NCBI GenBank assembly: GCA_029718625.1
Contig: CM056376.1
Span: 116,967,307 to 117,031,306 of the forward strand
Direction of reading: 5' to 3'
From: Synaphobranchus kaupii
Lineage: Eukaryota; Chordata; Actinopteri; Anguilliformes; Synaphobranchidae
DNA: 64,000 nucleotides
How positions within the stretch are numbered: the stretch's first letter is position 1; each line of letters begins with the position of its first letter. The notes below the pieces were generated by a model. That model searched no databases. It saw only the letters and a program-made list of their open reading frames with translations, and had not been told where the DNA came from. The position numbers and the translations under genes were made by a program. This document shows, piece by piece, positions 33,951 to 45,717 of this stretch.

Positions 33951-35272
33951 TGTAATGTTCCGCCCCATTCCTGTTCGTTTTCCGTGTTTTCCTGTTTTCC
34001 CTCCGTGTCATGTTGGATCCCTTTGTCCGTGTTTTCCCCGCTGCTACGGACTAGGCGTTTCCTTCCCTGACTTGTTCGTCTGGTTTTCTGTTTTTACTTC
34101 CGCCTTTCACTCCTCTCCCTCTCGTTGCATGCATTCCTCACCTGGTGTTTAGTAATCACTCCCGTTTAATTTCCACACCTGCCCCTTATTTAGGTTTTCA
34201 TTAACGTCACTATTTATACCCACGGCTGGCTGCCAATCGGCGCCAGTTCGTTAACTATCCTCACTCTGTGTTTGGTTTTGTCGTTCGTGGTCTTCTACGG
34301 TCCTGCTCGCCTGGTTGTGGGAATTCAATCCCCTTACAGCTTGTAGTTCGTCTGAAACTACGTTTTGGTAGTTACCCTCCGTGAAATTCCTGTGTTTCAT
34401 GCAGCTAACCTGTTTTCCCTCTAAACCTCCAGTTACCCAGTCTACCGTGGCAGTGTTCGTTCTCCCTTTGTTTGTTTTGTGTGTTGCGGTACCTCCACCT
34501 TCAGCTCACGTAGGATTCCGTGTGGCACTCCGATCCTGGCTACCCTCCAGCTGTTCCTGTCCGGCCGAAGCCGCCCACAACGTCTTCAGTTACGGTTCCG
34601 GGAGCACTAGAGACCGGCCAGATCCTACCGGACCTACCTAAGCTACGCCGCACTACCCAGCACTGCCATCCAGTGAGAACCTCCCGGTCCTTCCCGTGCC
34701 TACTTCCAACTAATCCCCCTCTGTTTTGTTTTGACCAGTACCGGTGTAGTCATCCCGGTCCAGTTCCAGTCCTGCCGTAGTGAGTCGCCCACCTACCTGT
34801 CCTGTCCAGGCGTGAGTCACGCATCTTCCGATTCAGCCCAGTTCCGGCTTGGAACAAAACCTGTTCCTGAACCCATTGTCCAGAGTGGACCTCCCGGTCC
34901 AGTTCCAGTCCAGTCCAGGTGTGAGTTGTGCACCTACCGTTCCAGTCCAGTTCCGGCTTGGAACCATCCGTTCCTGACCGCGTTTCCTGAGTGGACCTCC
35001 CGGTCCAGTTCCAGTCCAGTTCAGGCGTTGCATACGCCTGGAGTCCAGTCCAGTTCCGGCTTGGAACATTCCGTTCCTGATCTTCCGTTCCAGCTCCGGC
35101 TTGGAGCAGTCCGTTCCGGGCTTCCTGACATTACCCTGTGTGATAACGTGTTTGCCTTTCCTGTACAGTTTTGGGACTACCCCAACACTTAGTTTAGTAA
35201 TAAAACCCCTTCTCTGTGAAATCTGTCTCCTGGTCGTTGCACTTGGGTTTGTCTCGTATTGGGTTCGTAACA
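33951..35272 (+). mobile_element. Solo LTR of an LTR retrotransposon
   Basis: The repeat begins TGTAATGTTCCGCCCC and ends GGGTTCGTAACA, with a perfect 5-bp duplication CATTG on both sides. Internal landmarks fit an LTR: 'cactatttataccc' (TATA box, about 34211), a long promoter-distal R/U region and AATAAAA at about 35201 before the GT-rich 3' part. No gag, pol or second LTR is present, so it is the product of recombination between two LTRs. It is long (1,322 bp) because 34730-35120 contains repeated 'ccggtccagttccagtcc' units. Superfamily cannot be assigned without internal sequence. Confidence 0.85.
34730..35120 (+). repeat. Internal imperfect repeats of the solo LTR
   Basis: Phrases 'cccggtccagttccagtcc' and 'gttccggcttggaac' recur four or five times with an irregular spacing near 70-110 bases. 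They give long open frames on both strands (for example 34731-35192) that are by-products of the repeat composition and not genes. Confidence 0.75.
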
Positions 35273-35277
35273 CATTG

Positions 35278-36190
35278 TCCCTTTTAAATAAAATAAATAA
35301 ATTTAAAAAAAGAAAAAGGCCCACTTCTCTTGTTTGCATGTAGGCCTATGTACGAGCACTCCTCTGCACACATGCATTCCTGTTCACAAATTGCTCATTT
35401 TTACACAGCTTTTCGGTGTTCTGTTCATTTTAACAGTGTTGGTCAGCGTCTCTGTTCCTGGCAGCTGGACAGTTTCAGGCATGTCTATTAACCAGCAGGT
35501 TACAGACATCTGGATTGCACAGGGATTCAAGTTCTCATTAAATCAGTAACAAATTAACTTACAAAATAAACTTGGAACAATATTTAGAATTCAGTGACTA
35601 GACACCACTGCGGTAAAGGATCATCGTTTTTACCTTGTTGATGTTTGCCTTACAACTGTAACAATAATTGATCTGTGGTTGTAATGTTTCTTATGTATAA
35701 CAGTTTGTGAAACAATTATTTTTTTTCTGTTTTGGCCCATAGGAAAGTACACATTTTATTACCTTTTCATAATGTAAATCCCTCTATTCACAATGTGTTG
35801 TCTACCCTATTAACTTTGTCAGTCAGAATAACACTGGTCAAAACTGATCAAGAAGCTAATGCCATCTTATGCAGCAACTGAGCCCAGGGGTATCAGGAAT
35901 AAATGAATGAATGGAAAATGCACGATTTTGTCAGTTATGCAGGGTTAGAGTTAGTAACTCATGGGCATAAATTACTGATGTTTCACACTCGCTCTAGTAA
36001 ATTGTGGGACTATGGGTCTGTTAAGGAGTCAACTGGCTTATAATACGTAGCCATGAAAACTGATGGTCCTCTCCCCAATACAGCTTGGACTCGTATTGAA
36101 TTTAATCTATCACTATTTGCTTACCCACTGTTGCACGACAACCAAGTGAATGCTATTGGCAGAAAAATGTAAAGCAGTGAGATTCAACAA
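35278..36190. other. Intergenic, no gene seen
   Basis: AT-rich sequence without supported genes or clear repeat boundaries. Confidence 0.4.
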
Positions 36191-36194
36191 ACAA

Positions 36195-37046
36195 TTACTT
36201 TCTCTTTGCCACTACCCTGTGCAAAAGTCACGATGTTGCAGGCAGCATAACGTTCGCCACGGCGTCTCCAGTCACTTTCACGTCTGTCACGTGCTCAGTG
36301 TGAACCTGCTCTCATCTGTGAAGAGAACGGGGCGCCAATGGCGAACCTGCCAATTCTGGTGTTCTCTGGCAAATGCCAATCGAGCTGCACGGTGCTGGGC
36401 TGTGAGTCCCACAATAGGACGTCGGGCCCTCATGCCACCCTCATGGAGTCTGTTTCTGACAGTTTGGTCAGAAACATGCACACGAGTAGCCCGCTGGAGG
36501 TCATTTTGTAGGGCTCTGGCAGTGCTCCTCCTGTTCCTCCTCGCACAAAGGAGCAGATACCGGTCCTGCCACTGGGTTGTTGCCCTTCTACGGCCCTGTC
36601 CAGCTCTCCTTGTGTAATGGCCCGTCTCCTGGTATCTCCTCCATGCTCTTGAGACTGTGCTGGGAGACACAGCAAACCTTCTTGCGACGGAAAGTATGGA
36701 TGTGCCATCCATAAGGAGATGGACTACCTGTGCAACCTGAATGGGCTGCAGGTACCGCCTCATGCTACCAGTAGTGACAAGGGCACTAGCAAAATGCAAA
36801 ACTAGAGAAAAATCTGTCAGGAAGGATAAGGAGAGAGAAATTGTCTGTGGCCACCACCTGCAAAACCATTTCCTTTTTGGGGGTTGTCTTGCTGTTGCCT
36901 CTCCTGTCCACCTGTTGTCACTTTCATTTGCACCAAAGCAGGTGAAATTGATTCACAATCGTTTACGCTTCCTAACTGGACAGATCGATATCCCAGAAGT
37001 TTAATTGACTTGGTGTTATACTGTGATGATTAAGTGTTCCCTTCAT
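36195..37046 (-). mobile_element. Tc1-like element, 5' half (different family)
   Basis: A truncated Tc1-type element on the minus strand. The 5' untranslated part at about 37046-36830 contains 'aagtgttccctt' and 'gatcgatatcccagaagttt'-like sequence typical of fish Tc1 elements. The transposase N-terminal half follows. Similarity is lost near 36195. The terminal inverted repeat beyond 37046 could not be delimited. It is unrelated in sequence to the 26.6 and 29.9 kb copies. Confidence 0.75.
36287..36799 (-). pseudogene. Tc1 transposase N-terminal half
   Basis: An open frame of 170 codons encodes a paired-like bipartite DNA-binding region: [20 protein letters not shown] with a helix-turn-helix ([16 protein letters not shown]), a GRRR linker, then the second helix-turn-helix region (ARALQNDLQ...[14 protein letters not shown]). 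It reaches the first catalytic aspartate in [11 protein letters not shown] before the frame is broken at about 36290. After the break 'RRRGERYAACNIVTFAQG' is readable in another frame, then similarity ends, so the second aspartate and the glutamate are missing. It would bind terminal repeats at most; no transposition is possible. Confidence 0.85.
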
Positions 37047-37494
37047 TTCTTACGATTTCTAAATGCCTGTAATAAGTAACACAAATATGCTTGTTTAAAA
37101 TCATATTTGCCAGGGGCGGGCTTCAGAATGAGGGGACAGACTAAACAGTCCTAAAACAGTCCTAATTTCCATTGGCTCTGAGTTTCATAGCTATGCCTTC
37201 CACAAGTGTAGCTATGTTTTCTTCCTAATCTGATTAATGTTTATGCAGAATTCTGTTATATTGCGATTTCATTGGTTCATATAGATCATAGATATAATTA
37301 GGGACAAATCAAAATCACAATTGTTACGCAATCATTCAGAATATTCAATGGATATTCAAAACACACCCCTTGTGTCTTGCTACAATGACAGCCATCATCT
37401 TATCTAATCGCGTCTTTTAAAACAGGCTTTCCATTTATACTAATATGCACCCACAAATACCGTTCCCAAACTTGCTTTCGTGCTTAGTAAATCA

Positions 37495-37600
37495 CTTTAT
37501 TTGCATGACCTCCTCCCACTATTTTGCGAAATAACGTAGGGATGCCCAACTTTGCATATTCATTTGCATACCATAAAGAAAATCAACCCCATAATGTAGT
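37495..37600 (-). repeat. Dispersed repeat, minus copy
   Basis: Inverted counterpart of 24955-25065, matching over 'tttgcatgacctcctcccac', 'gcgaaataacgtaggg' and 'tttgcatattca'. Boundaries undefined. Confidence 0.6.
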
Positions 37601-39581
37601 GCAGCTAAAACCTGCTTTTACAATGATTTTTGATATATCCATTACAAACAAAAAATAATACAATGTCATTGTGCAGTGTTGCAAATTTAGAAATGTGACA
37701 CATATTGTGACCAGTTAACAACAGTTGCCATAATATAAGATATCTAAGCTAATTTTGGGATTCAATTTGGTCCAATGAGGGCAGACAGGTGGGCTTATTC
37801 CAGGGGAAATAAGGGCTGTCCTCACCAGATTTGGGATACCCATGAGGAGCCCACATGATGGGATGAATGTTGCACTGAAATATATTTTTTTCAACAACTG
37901 GTCAGTATTGAATTTTTTATCATGCATTTTTATTGGCAGGTCAACAATCAGTTTATTTTTCATTAGTAGAAACACTCATCAGTTTGAACACTTATTTCTG
38001 AAGTTGATCATAAAACACAGACAATAGCAAATGCAAAAACGTATGTTAATTTATAATAAAGAACTGTAATAAGCTAATAAATGTGAATGGATAATTAAGG
38101 GTTTAAGTTTGGATTATGGCTATTCGATCTACAAAAATAAAAAATAATAACAATGAAAAAGATTCCCTCTCCTTTGAAACAGATTTTTTTTTATTTCAGT
38201 TTTCTGAATTCTAGAAGAGAGTACGTTCTGGGGGATCAATACGAATTTGCAATGAATGAATGACATGACTAGGACACCGCTAGAAAAGACATGTGCATTT
38301 CAAAGAAGGAATGGGAGCAATTGGGGGAGCAGGTTCATGTGGACGCCAAGGCGAGGGGGAGGAACAGCTGGGGAACTAATTATTCCCTTAAAACTAAAGG
38401 AGCAATAGGAAGAGTGTACTTTAAAGTCAGGAAACCAAATGACTAACAGACATCATTTATCAAGAATGTGTTTTCCCCACTGGTAGTAATTTGAAGTGTT
38501 CCTTTCTGTATTCAGTGGGTAAAATGTAATTTAAAATTACATAAGTTTACACATTTGAGATGAATGACTCAACTGTGAAGCGTGCTACTACCTGGATTTG
38601 ATATCACAAGTCATCTGGGCCCTCAATTATGAACCGAGCCTTCACACAGATTTGTACACAAACTGTGCATAAGCTTATCACCACACCAACAATTGTAATT
38701 TTTTATATTAACTTTAAAATGGTAAAACTGATAGCTGAAGTCTCTTTTGCAGTAATAACGTGTGGAATAAAAGTGGAATGGGAATGCAAGGGATTGTGTA
38801 GCCAATCCTATGCAGGGGATGATTAGGTTTCCAGAGGCAGTTTCATGGGGATTTGACCAGAATACCTTGGTTAATACCCTATAATATCACATCTGAAAAA
38901 GCGAGCTTCTACAGTATAGTGCAAGCTCTAGGCAAACTGAGTGCTATGACATTAGCATTTGTTCTGCATCTGAGTGACTTTTTCATCCATAACAACGAAT
39001 GGCTCATGAATACACCACCATTTAAGGCAAATTAAGGGAATCTACTAGGTGTAAAGCTTATCATAGGATATGTGTGATTTAGTGCGTATATGTGGCATAC
39101 ACACCTTTGATATATACTAACTTCATATGTATGTATAAGATGGATTTCACACTTTTCCATGGTGTTAAAATGTGATGAATCAGTCACATATAGCTTATGC
39201 ATGAATCAAGCAAACACATGGTTTAAACTAGAAAGGTCGCTCGGAGAGCGCATCCCTCCGCCCATGCTGCATGTTGACGCATGTACCGTAAAATCAGGTA
39301 TACATTGATAAGCAGTTGGAATTAGTTTTGAAGATTTGTTGGGATTATTGAAGTGCTTTTACTACTGACTCTGCAGGGGAAGCTCATACCATGGGCAGAC
39401 AGAGTATGTATGGGTAAATATTTTCCATGTCAAAATTAAATGAAAACTAGTTAAATATGACAGGAGTGACAGCAGTAATCTTGCATGGTGTTTGATCCAT
39501 TTGTCCTTCTTTGTAGGCTATCAGAGATCATTTAGTAGGCCTAGAGTATAATAAAATCTCAATAGAAGATACATTTTGACA
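37601..39581. other. Intergenic, no gene seen
   Basis: No supported gene. At 39231-39275 'ggtcgctcggagagcgcatc' followed by 'cctccgccc' looks like the edge of a fish repeat; the phrase 'gcggaggga' near 41214 could be its opposite end, but the pairing is too short to be certain. Confidence 0.35.
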
Positions 39582-39694
39582 ATTAACTGGGAATCAGTTT
39601 GAACGGGTGCTACCAGCCTGATCACGTGACCTCACATTCTTTTTCACTCCCATATCAGTCTGGTAGCACCCGTTCAAACTGATTCCCAGTTAAT
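39582..39694. repeat. Perfect 35-bp inverted repeat (hairpin)
   Basis: Arms at 39582-39616 and 39660-39694 are exact reverse complements (the left arm starts ATTAACTGGGAATCAGTTTG), separated by 43 bases that include CACGTG. Perfect pairing over 35 bases suggests a young foldback element or miniature transposon ends. Confidence 0.9.
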
Positions 39695-40431
39695 CACAAC
39701 CGGTTAACTAATATGGGGCAGGGCTAATACGATGATTGTACCCACATGACTAACCCACGTTTCATTGCTCAGATTGGTTGTAGGTCTATCCAATTCCGTG
39801 CAGAATAATTTTGGTCTGCAATCGTTGATAAGGTCCCTTGGAAATCCAAAATGAATCGAGTTTCCAGTCAAACCCCATTAACTTTTTTCGAATTGGGCTT
39901 GGCGAAGCCAGGCTAATGTCATTATATCAAAATTTGTACATCTAATGTTCTTTTAACGATGTGAACAGAGTTCAGTTGGCCATATTTAGCTAGCTAACTA
40001 ACTAGCGTTTTTTTACCTTTCTGTTGTGTGCGCAGGTAGTTCCCTGCAGCACCAACAACAGACAGGAAAAAAATGGAGCCATATTGGCTACGTTAACCAT
40101 GAGAGTTCTGACTCACTTTAACAATACATTTTCAAGTTATTTAATACTGGTTAGGCTAACGTTACCAAGCGTAACAAGCCTACAAAGTGTGTGGCTAGCT
40201 AGCCTAGAAGCTAACGCCGTTGTAATAACGTTACTATTTTGGTCACCTTCCTAAGCCAATACACCCAAGTTCGCTACTTCTAGCTAGCGAGGTTGCTTGA
40301 CTAGCTAGCCTATTTAAGCTTATCAGTTAATTGATGGCTTGGCTTGAATAGGCAGATGGAATGCTAGTTAGATAGGTGAAAGAACTTCTATAGCCTATCC
40401 GTTAACCGGAACTCCGCTGGTCAATCACATC

Positions 40432-40449
40432 GGGGGGGGGGGGGGGGGG
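40432..40449. repeat. Poly-G tract
   Basis: About 18 consecutive G immediately before the second hairpin. Confidence 0.9.
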
Positions 40450-40454
40450 ATGTC

Positions 40455-40556
40455 AGAAAACGGGTTTACTGGAATCTCTGAGTTTGCTAACCCTGAGATT
40501 GAATTGAATTAATCTCAGGGTTAGCAAACTCAAAATTTTCACTAAACCCGCTTTCT
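40455..40556. repeat. Inverted repeat with perfect 21-bp core (hairpin)
   Basis: The core arms GAGTTTGCTAACCCTGAGATT-type at 40480-40500 and 40511-40531 pair perfectly around a 10-base loop. Outside them 'gaaaacgggttta' and 'actaaacccgctttc' extend the pairing imperfectly to about 45 bases per arm. A compact stem of this size fits a foldback element. Confidence 0.85.
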
Positions 40557-42366
40557 GGAATACTCCCCCGAATAGTCAGTTACATCAACTACCCAAATCG
40601 GCTAGGCTACCAATAACACAGAGAAAGGGACCACTTCACGTGAACAGAAACATGTAGCGTAATACTACGATTTTCAGAAATAATATGGTTATTATTACCT
40701 TATATTTTCCAAGTACCTCGAATGTCGAACATAGAGCTGTTCCTGTTGTATCCAGCAGACTAGATGTAGTTTTTCTGAAAGAGCAAACTATTTATGCTCC
40801 GGGGTTTTAAACTTTAAAATTGAGGACTAGAAGAATGGGCAATGTAGGCATATATTCTATTTACTAAACGAAAAGGCCAAAATTATTACACAAAAATAGA
40901 AAAACTATTCGTGGGCTTCAGTTGCTGCCCACGTTTCACTGCCTCACTGCCTGACACCATCTAGTGGTCAAAATCACTAAACATGGCGGCGTCCCCATTG
41001 CAAAACATTGCAAACGCGTATATATTTATATTTATTTCGAAAACCACTGATCAAATCCGCTCCAAAATGTAATGGGTTCGTCCTTGGCCCATACTACACA
41101 TACATACTATACTACACACAAATTGGTCTGGTAGTTTTTACGTAATCCTGCCCACAAACAAACAAACATACAAACTCACCCACACCACCGAAAACATACC
41201 CTTCCGCCCCCAGCGGAGGGAATATATTTTTATACAGTCTATGGAATAAAGCCCTGTTGATTCATGCTAAATTTGAGTGACATGTTCTTAAAATGTGCAT
41301 ATACTGTAAATAAATACATTATGTTAATCATACATACACATTTAATTTGGAAATCAAACATTCCTTCCAATATTCACCCTATATAGCAATCAAGAAAATG
41401 TTGGTCTCAGACCTGCAATACAGCTGCACCACCATAAGGAACTTTTTTGCATGCATGTTCTGGAACCTACACAGAGGTGCATCCATTTTATAAATCACCA
41501 CACTGCTGAGGATATCTGCTTATGCACAATTTAGATAAAATCTGTTCAAATTATTGTTTTATCAATTTGACCCCTGGTTTATTTTTGCTGGCATGAAGGC
41601 GTAAAGACTAAAATGCAAAATCTGATTCAATGTATACATTTTGATACCCTGTTGCCAGCATACCACAGAAACTACTACTCTCAAGAAATAGGCTGTGCTT
41701 TTTGTTTTGATTGAAATATGACCAACCTCCAAACTGTAAAATGGGTTTAGGGATGTATACTGTTACTCATTTTAGAAGGACTATAAAGGGATACCTTCAT
41801 GCAAGTATGTTTATGAAAGTATCTAATTTTCATATTAATTTCCCATCAACCCACAATATATTCACCATACAACCTTTATATATATATATCAGAAAGTTCT
41901 TGATTAAAATAAATGTCATCACCATCCTTCATGAGCAAAGAGCTATGGATTCAAATGTGTCTTCCACAATTATCTTCTCAGCAAACTCAGAGAACCCAAG
42001 TATGATGTAACTGTTCAGGTAGGAGATATAAAGGATTGGGGTTGGTTAGGACTTTCAATTCCAGGGGTCCTAACCCATTGGTGCAGCCTTAATTTCAGAA
42101 ATATGAAAAATATGGAGTTATAGCTCATCAATCTTGGTGCCCATATAAGTAAGCAGGAACAGGTTATCACAAAATTATTATGGACTCCTCACCACGCCAG
42201 AAAAAAACTAATAAAAAAGGTTGAGTGATGGCAGTGGTTAAGATTAAGAAAAAGAGATTGAGACAATTAAACTACATGATTTCATACTAAAAACAAGAAT
42301 GCATCTCCTGTGTTCAAGGAATTCAGGAGTGATAATGTATTAACTATGTTCAGGGGGATTTATCAA
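40557..42366. other. Intergenic, no gene seen
   Basis: AT-rich. 40960-41245 may hold a decayed MITE ending in 'tttatacagtctatgg'. Frames such as 41711-42010 have no recognisable similarity. Confidence 0.35.
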
Positions 42367-42640
42367 GTCTAAACTGTGTATTCACAGGATTAAGGTCTAA
42401 ACTGTGTATTCACAGGATTAAGGTCTAAACTGTGTATTCACAGGATTAAGGTCTAAACTGTGTGTTTACAGGATTAAGGTCTAAACCGTGTATTCACAGG
42501 ATTAAGGTCTAAACTGTGTATTCACAGGATTAAGGTCTAAACTGTGTATTCACAGGATTAAGGTCTAAACTGTGTATTCACAGGATTAAGGTCTAAACTG
42601 TGTATTCACAGGATTAAGGTCTAAACTGTGTGTTTAAGGG
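42367..42640 (+). repeat. 28-bp minisatellite, nine full units
   Basis: The unit 'gtctaaactgtgtattcaca' plus 'ggattaag' repeats with a strict 28-base period from 42367. One unit reads 'gtgtgtttacagg', one carries a single change ('aaccgtg'), and the tenth, partial unit decays into 'gtgtttaagggggttaat'. Units abut without spacers. Confidence 0.95.
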
Positions 42641-44977
42641 GGTTAATAATGTCAAACGTGAGCTCAGGGATTGATTCCCAAACTGTGTGTACAGGGGATT
42701 GATATTTAAACTGTCTTCAGCTCAGAGTGTTGATACAGAGGTGGTGCTTGTATTAATGGGACAAATACTTAGTTTCAAGCGATGACAATGAACAATGTTT
42801 TTTCTTCTCCTTTTAATAATGATAAAATGATTAAAATGTCTCCAAATGAATAAACTTTTAATATCATTTCCAACTTAAAAAGAGGGCAGACTGTACAGGA
42901 TTGTCAATACAAAGATTGCTAATAACATTTTTGTACTTTACACAGCGCATACAAATATAGCGTTGACAATGTACTTGATATACTACATAGCTTACATGGC
43001 ATCTATAGGAACAAAATGGCATCAATTGTTTATATTTTGGATCAAAATAGGTATTGAAATGCCTGATTTGATGAACATATTATACATTACTTTTTGCTTA
43101 CCAAAATAAATTAAATATACATGACTTCTATTTAAAATCTATATATAATTACTAAAGCTTTATATTTTGTGGTTAAATTTGATTCCACATAGGCATTACC
43201 ATGGTCCTGTATTCCTCCAGAGATAGTAAAATGCAATTGCAAGGAACCGTTTAGAACAACTTTAGTTATGTTATTTGAATCAAACTCTATCTGAGACTAT
43301 TGGATCTTAAACTTGGCAGTCCATTCAGGCAGTTCAGTTGTCCAAAACAAAGGGCAGCTTCAAGACTGAACTTTGCGGATTCATAGTCTCTGATACTTTC
43401 TACATGTTGAACCTATAATTAATGACCATCCCTCCCCACCATGACAGTCCTGGCAATTGGCCATTAAGTGGGCTCTCTTTCCATTCCTCGCCACAGTCCC
43501 TGAAGCCACCAACAGGGTGGGGAAGCACAGCAGTCAAAGGCAAACTTTGTAGTTTCCAAATGGCATCGGTAGTGGTCAGGGTAATGTACACACATCCTTA
43601 AAACATGAACAAACAAAAGAGATTGAGAAACAAATACAAAAAGAGCTAAAAAAGGGCCACCTGAGTATACAAGAGTGAAACGAGCCCTTCCGGATCTTTC
43701 CACATTGTCCAGCCCTCTCAGAGCTATGTCCTCCCAGACAGGACAGAAGTGGGTGGGACAGGAAGACAAGAATAGAAGGCAGTCCATGCCACATCTCCAA
43801 ATGTCCATTAATTGCATGAGGCCAATAATCCATTATTTGTGATTTGGAACCCCCCTTTTGACCCTACATCCCATACACATCCACACAAATATTACTCTAT
43901 TGGAAGAATAAAGACACAGGTAGGGTTCTTCTTCGAGTGTGCTCTTTTGGGGCCAGAATGCTTCACACATCCTTAGAACCAAATAAGTGCAAAAAAACGG
44001 AGTCCGCGGAGGATAGTCGTGTGAACCTCCCAAATTCGTGCCCTAATTAATTAACCACATTTTCTATGAAAAACCCAGGAAATATAAAGTTTATTTCAGC
44101 CTTTTCTATGAGGTTCAAGATAGAAAAAAAAAATCTGGCTGTAAAAAGGAATTCCATAAATTAATCCAAGTAAGACTCAGTTGGTTTCTGACACTACCTT
44201 TTAAAACCTATATGAATATCTCAAGTGCAGAGTGAAATTAGCCTTTCTGTACTTTGGTGCAGGCATTACAGTTACTTTACTTTTTACTTTTTGCAAGAAC
44301 TTATAAACCAAGTGGCCTCTACGTATTGTTGAGACATGCTGGTGTCACTGTTCTTTATCCAATGGCTAAAAATGCATGCAGTTTGCACAGTAACCCTGTG
44401 CTGTTTGCTGAAGTTTACTTGCATCCAGGATGAAACTCGCTGCCACTTCAGGATTTCCTTTTGGTCCGTTCCACAGAATCTGTGATTAAGTTAGACACCA
44501 AGCCAAAGAGAAACAAGCTGGAGTCAGGAAGGTAACGGAGGGTGGCCCAGCTTCTCTTGTTGAACACACAACGACAAATACTATGGCATCACACTGCGAT
44601 ATAGCAAATAACAGTGTTTCTCAACTGCTGACCATTCACTTTGATATCCCCTGAAATAGGCTGAGACCTTGCAAGACTTACTATGCGTCTATAATATGGG
44701 TGAATTCAATGTGTGATTCTCCCTTATAGCGTCCTGTTCGCACAGTACACCACGGACCCTGTTCCATACAACGGGCCCTGGAGCAGTGTGGCAGTGGCAG
44801 TGACAGGCTTTTCTTTCACACACCTGGCTTTTGAGGCAGGGACCTTGGGTGCAGTCCGGAGAGGGCATTGATTGGAGAGGGCAAGATTTTGGGAGGACGA
44901 GATGGGGTGGGCGGTATGGTAGCAGGGAATTTGGAGGGGGGGGGTGAGTGGGAGGTGAGGGGTGGGGCGGCCCGGGG
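42641..44977 (-). other. fgfrl1: Downstream flank and probable 3' UTR of fgfrl1
   Basis: The sequence just 3' of the fgfrl1 stop codon (on the minus strand) should be its 3' untranslated region. Its end is not determined. A minus-strand AATAAA occurs at 44095-44090, about 880 bases after the stop, and is a candidate polyadenylation signal. 44870-44977 is very C-rich in mRNA sense. No other gene is supported here; frames at 43400-44033 and 44689-45186 overlap this flank without similarity to known families. Confidence 0.45.
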
Positions 44978-45396
44978 CTAACACTGGTAGTGGATGTGCT
45001 GGTGTTGATGCACTTTGCCGTCCACATGCGAGTGGGTATGTGTGTGGATGTCTGTGTAGAGTTTGGGGTACATTTTTGGGGCAAGCGTGGAGCTCCCTTG
45101 TGTGAGGAGGAGCTGCTGCTGCTGGGCCAGGTAGTCCTCATAACTGACGGACCCCATGCAGTCTTTGTCCTGGCCAGGGGGTGCAACGACTCGGTCCCGC
45201 GGGGGCTGGCGATGGGTCCCTGGTATGGCCTGAGCAGTGACTACCGCTGGAGGAGAGCACTGTTTCTTGGACTGGCACAACCACAGCAGGACTGTTCCAA
45301 AGATGAACACCACGCCCGCAGGGATCCCGATGATCACAGGCCAGGGGAGGCCACTGGAGGTTGGGGTGGGTATGGGGGCATTGGTTTGCTTGGGGT
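44978..45396 (-). CDS. fgfrl1: fgfrl1, last coding exon: transmembrane helix and cytoplasmic tail
   Basis: The exon begins after the acceptor CTGCCACAG (G at 45397) and ends with TAG at 44980-44978; 419 bases. The first two bases complete a GAC codon split from the previous exon, giving LPD-PKQTNAPIPTP as in FGFRL1. A short juxtamembrane stalk is followed by the transmembrane helix (WPVIIGIPAGVVFIFGTVLL, then WLCQ). The tail of about 100 residues replaces the tyrosine kinase of true FGF receptors. It contains SYEDYLAQQQQLLL, the tandem tyrosine motif MYPKLYTDI, and a histidine-rich end (HTHTHSHVDGK ... HQHIHYQC) typical of FGFRL1 and able to bind divalent metals. The receptor binds FGF and heparin, mediates cell adhesion and acts in cartilage, muscle and kidney development. 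Whether it is the a or b fish paralogue is not resolved. Confidence 0.97.
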
Positions 45397-45717
45397 CTGT
45401 GGCAGGGGGTGGGATGACGAGGGATAGAAAGACAGAAAGATAGTTCATGATCAAACCTTCAAAGAAAAGCTACTTACAGAATACTACATGTAAATGTAGT
45501 TGTACTATATAAAGTGTAATGTACTATATGCAGGAGGTTTACTATAGCAGAGAGTACACCCTCTAGCTATGCACTACTGTATAGGATAACCTGCTGACTG
45601 CTATGTGTGGTATCATATAGCATACTCAGGACAGTGTGATCATGGTCCTTCTGTGAGGATGTGCTTAGCATGTTGTGTGAATGTGTGGGCAGGACCGTCG
45701 GGGTGTTGGGGCCCTAC
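45397..45717 (-). other. fgfrl1: fgfrl1 intron between Ig3 and transmembrane exons
   Basis: A 321-base intron with donor GTAGGG (45717 downward) and acceptor CCACAG. It splits a GAC codon after its first base (phase 1). Confidence 0.9.

Noticed and set aside
34381..35343. Frames of up to 168 codons on both strands near 34.4-35.3 kb
   Set aside because: They come from the composition of the solo LTR and its internal repeats; they cross the LTR end and have no domain.
42367..42640. A CRISPR-like array of 28-bp repeats
   Set aside because: Units abut directly with no unique spacers, and the genome is vertebrate; it is a minisatellite.
44689..45186. A 165-codon minus-strand frame over the fgfrl1 end
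   Set aside because: Out of frame with the FGFRL1 reading and dominated by C-rich sequence (proline/serine/histidine).
44948..45427. A 159-codon plus-strand frame
   Set aside because: Antisense of the last fgfrl1 exon, whose minus-strand reading matches FGFRL1 residue by residue.
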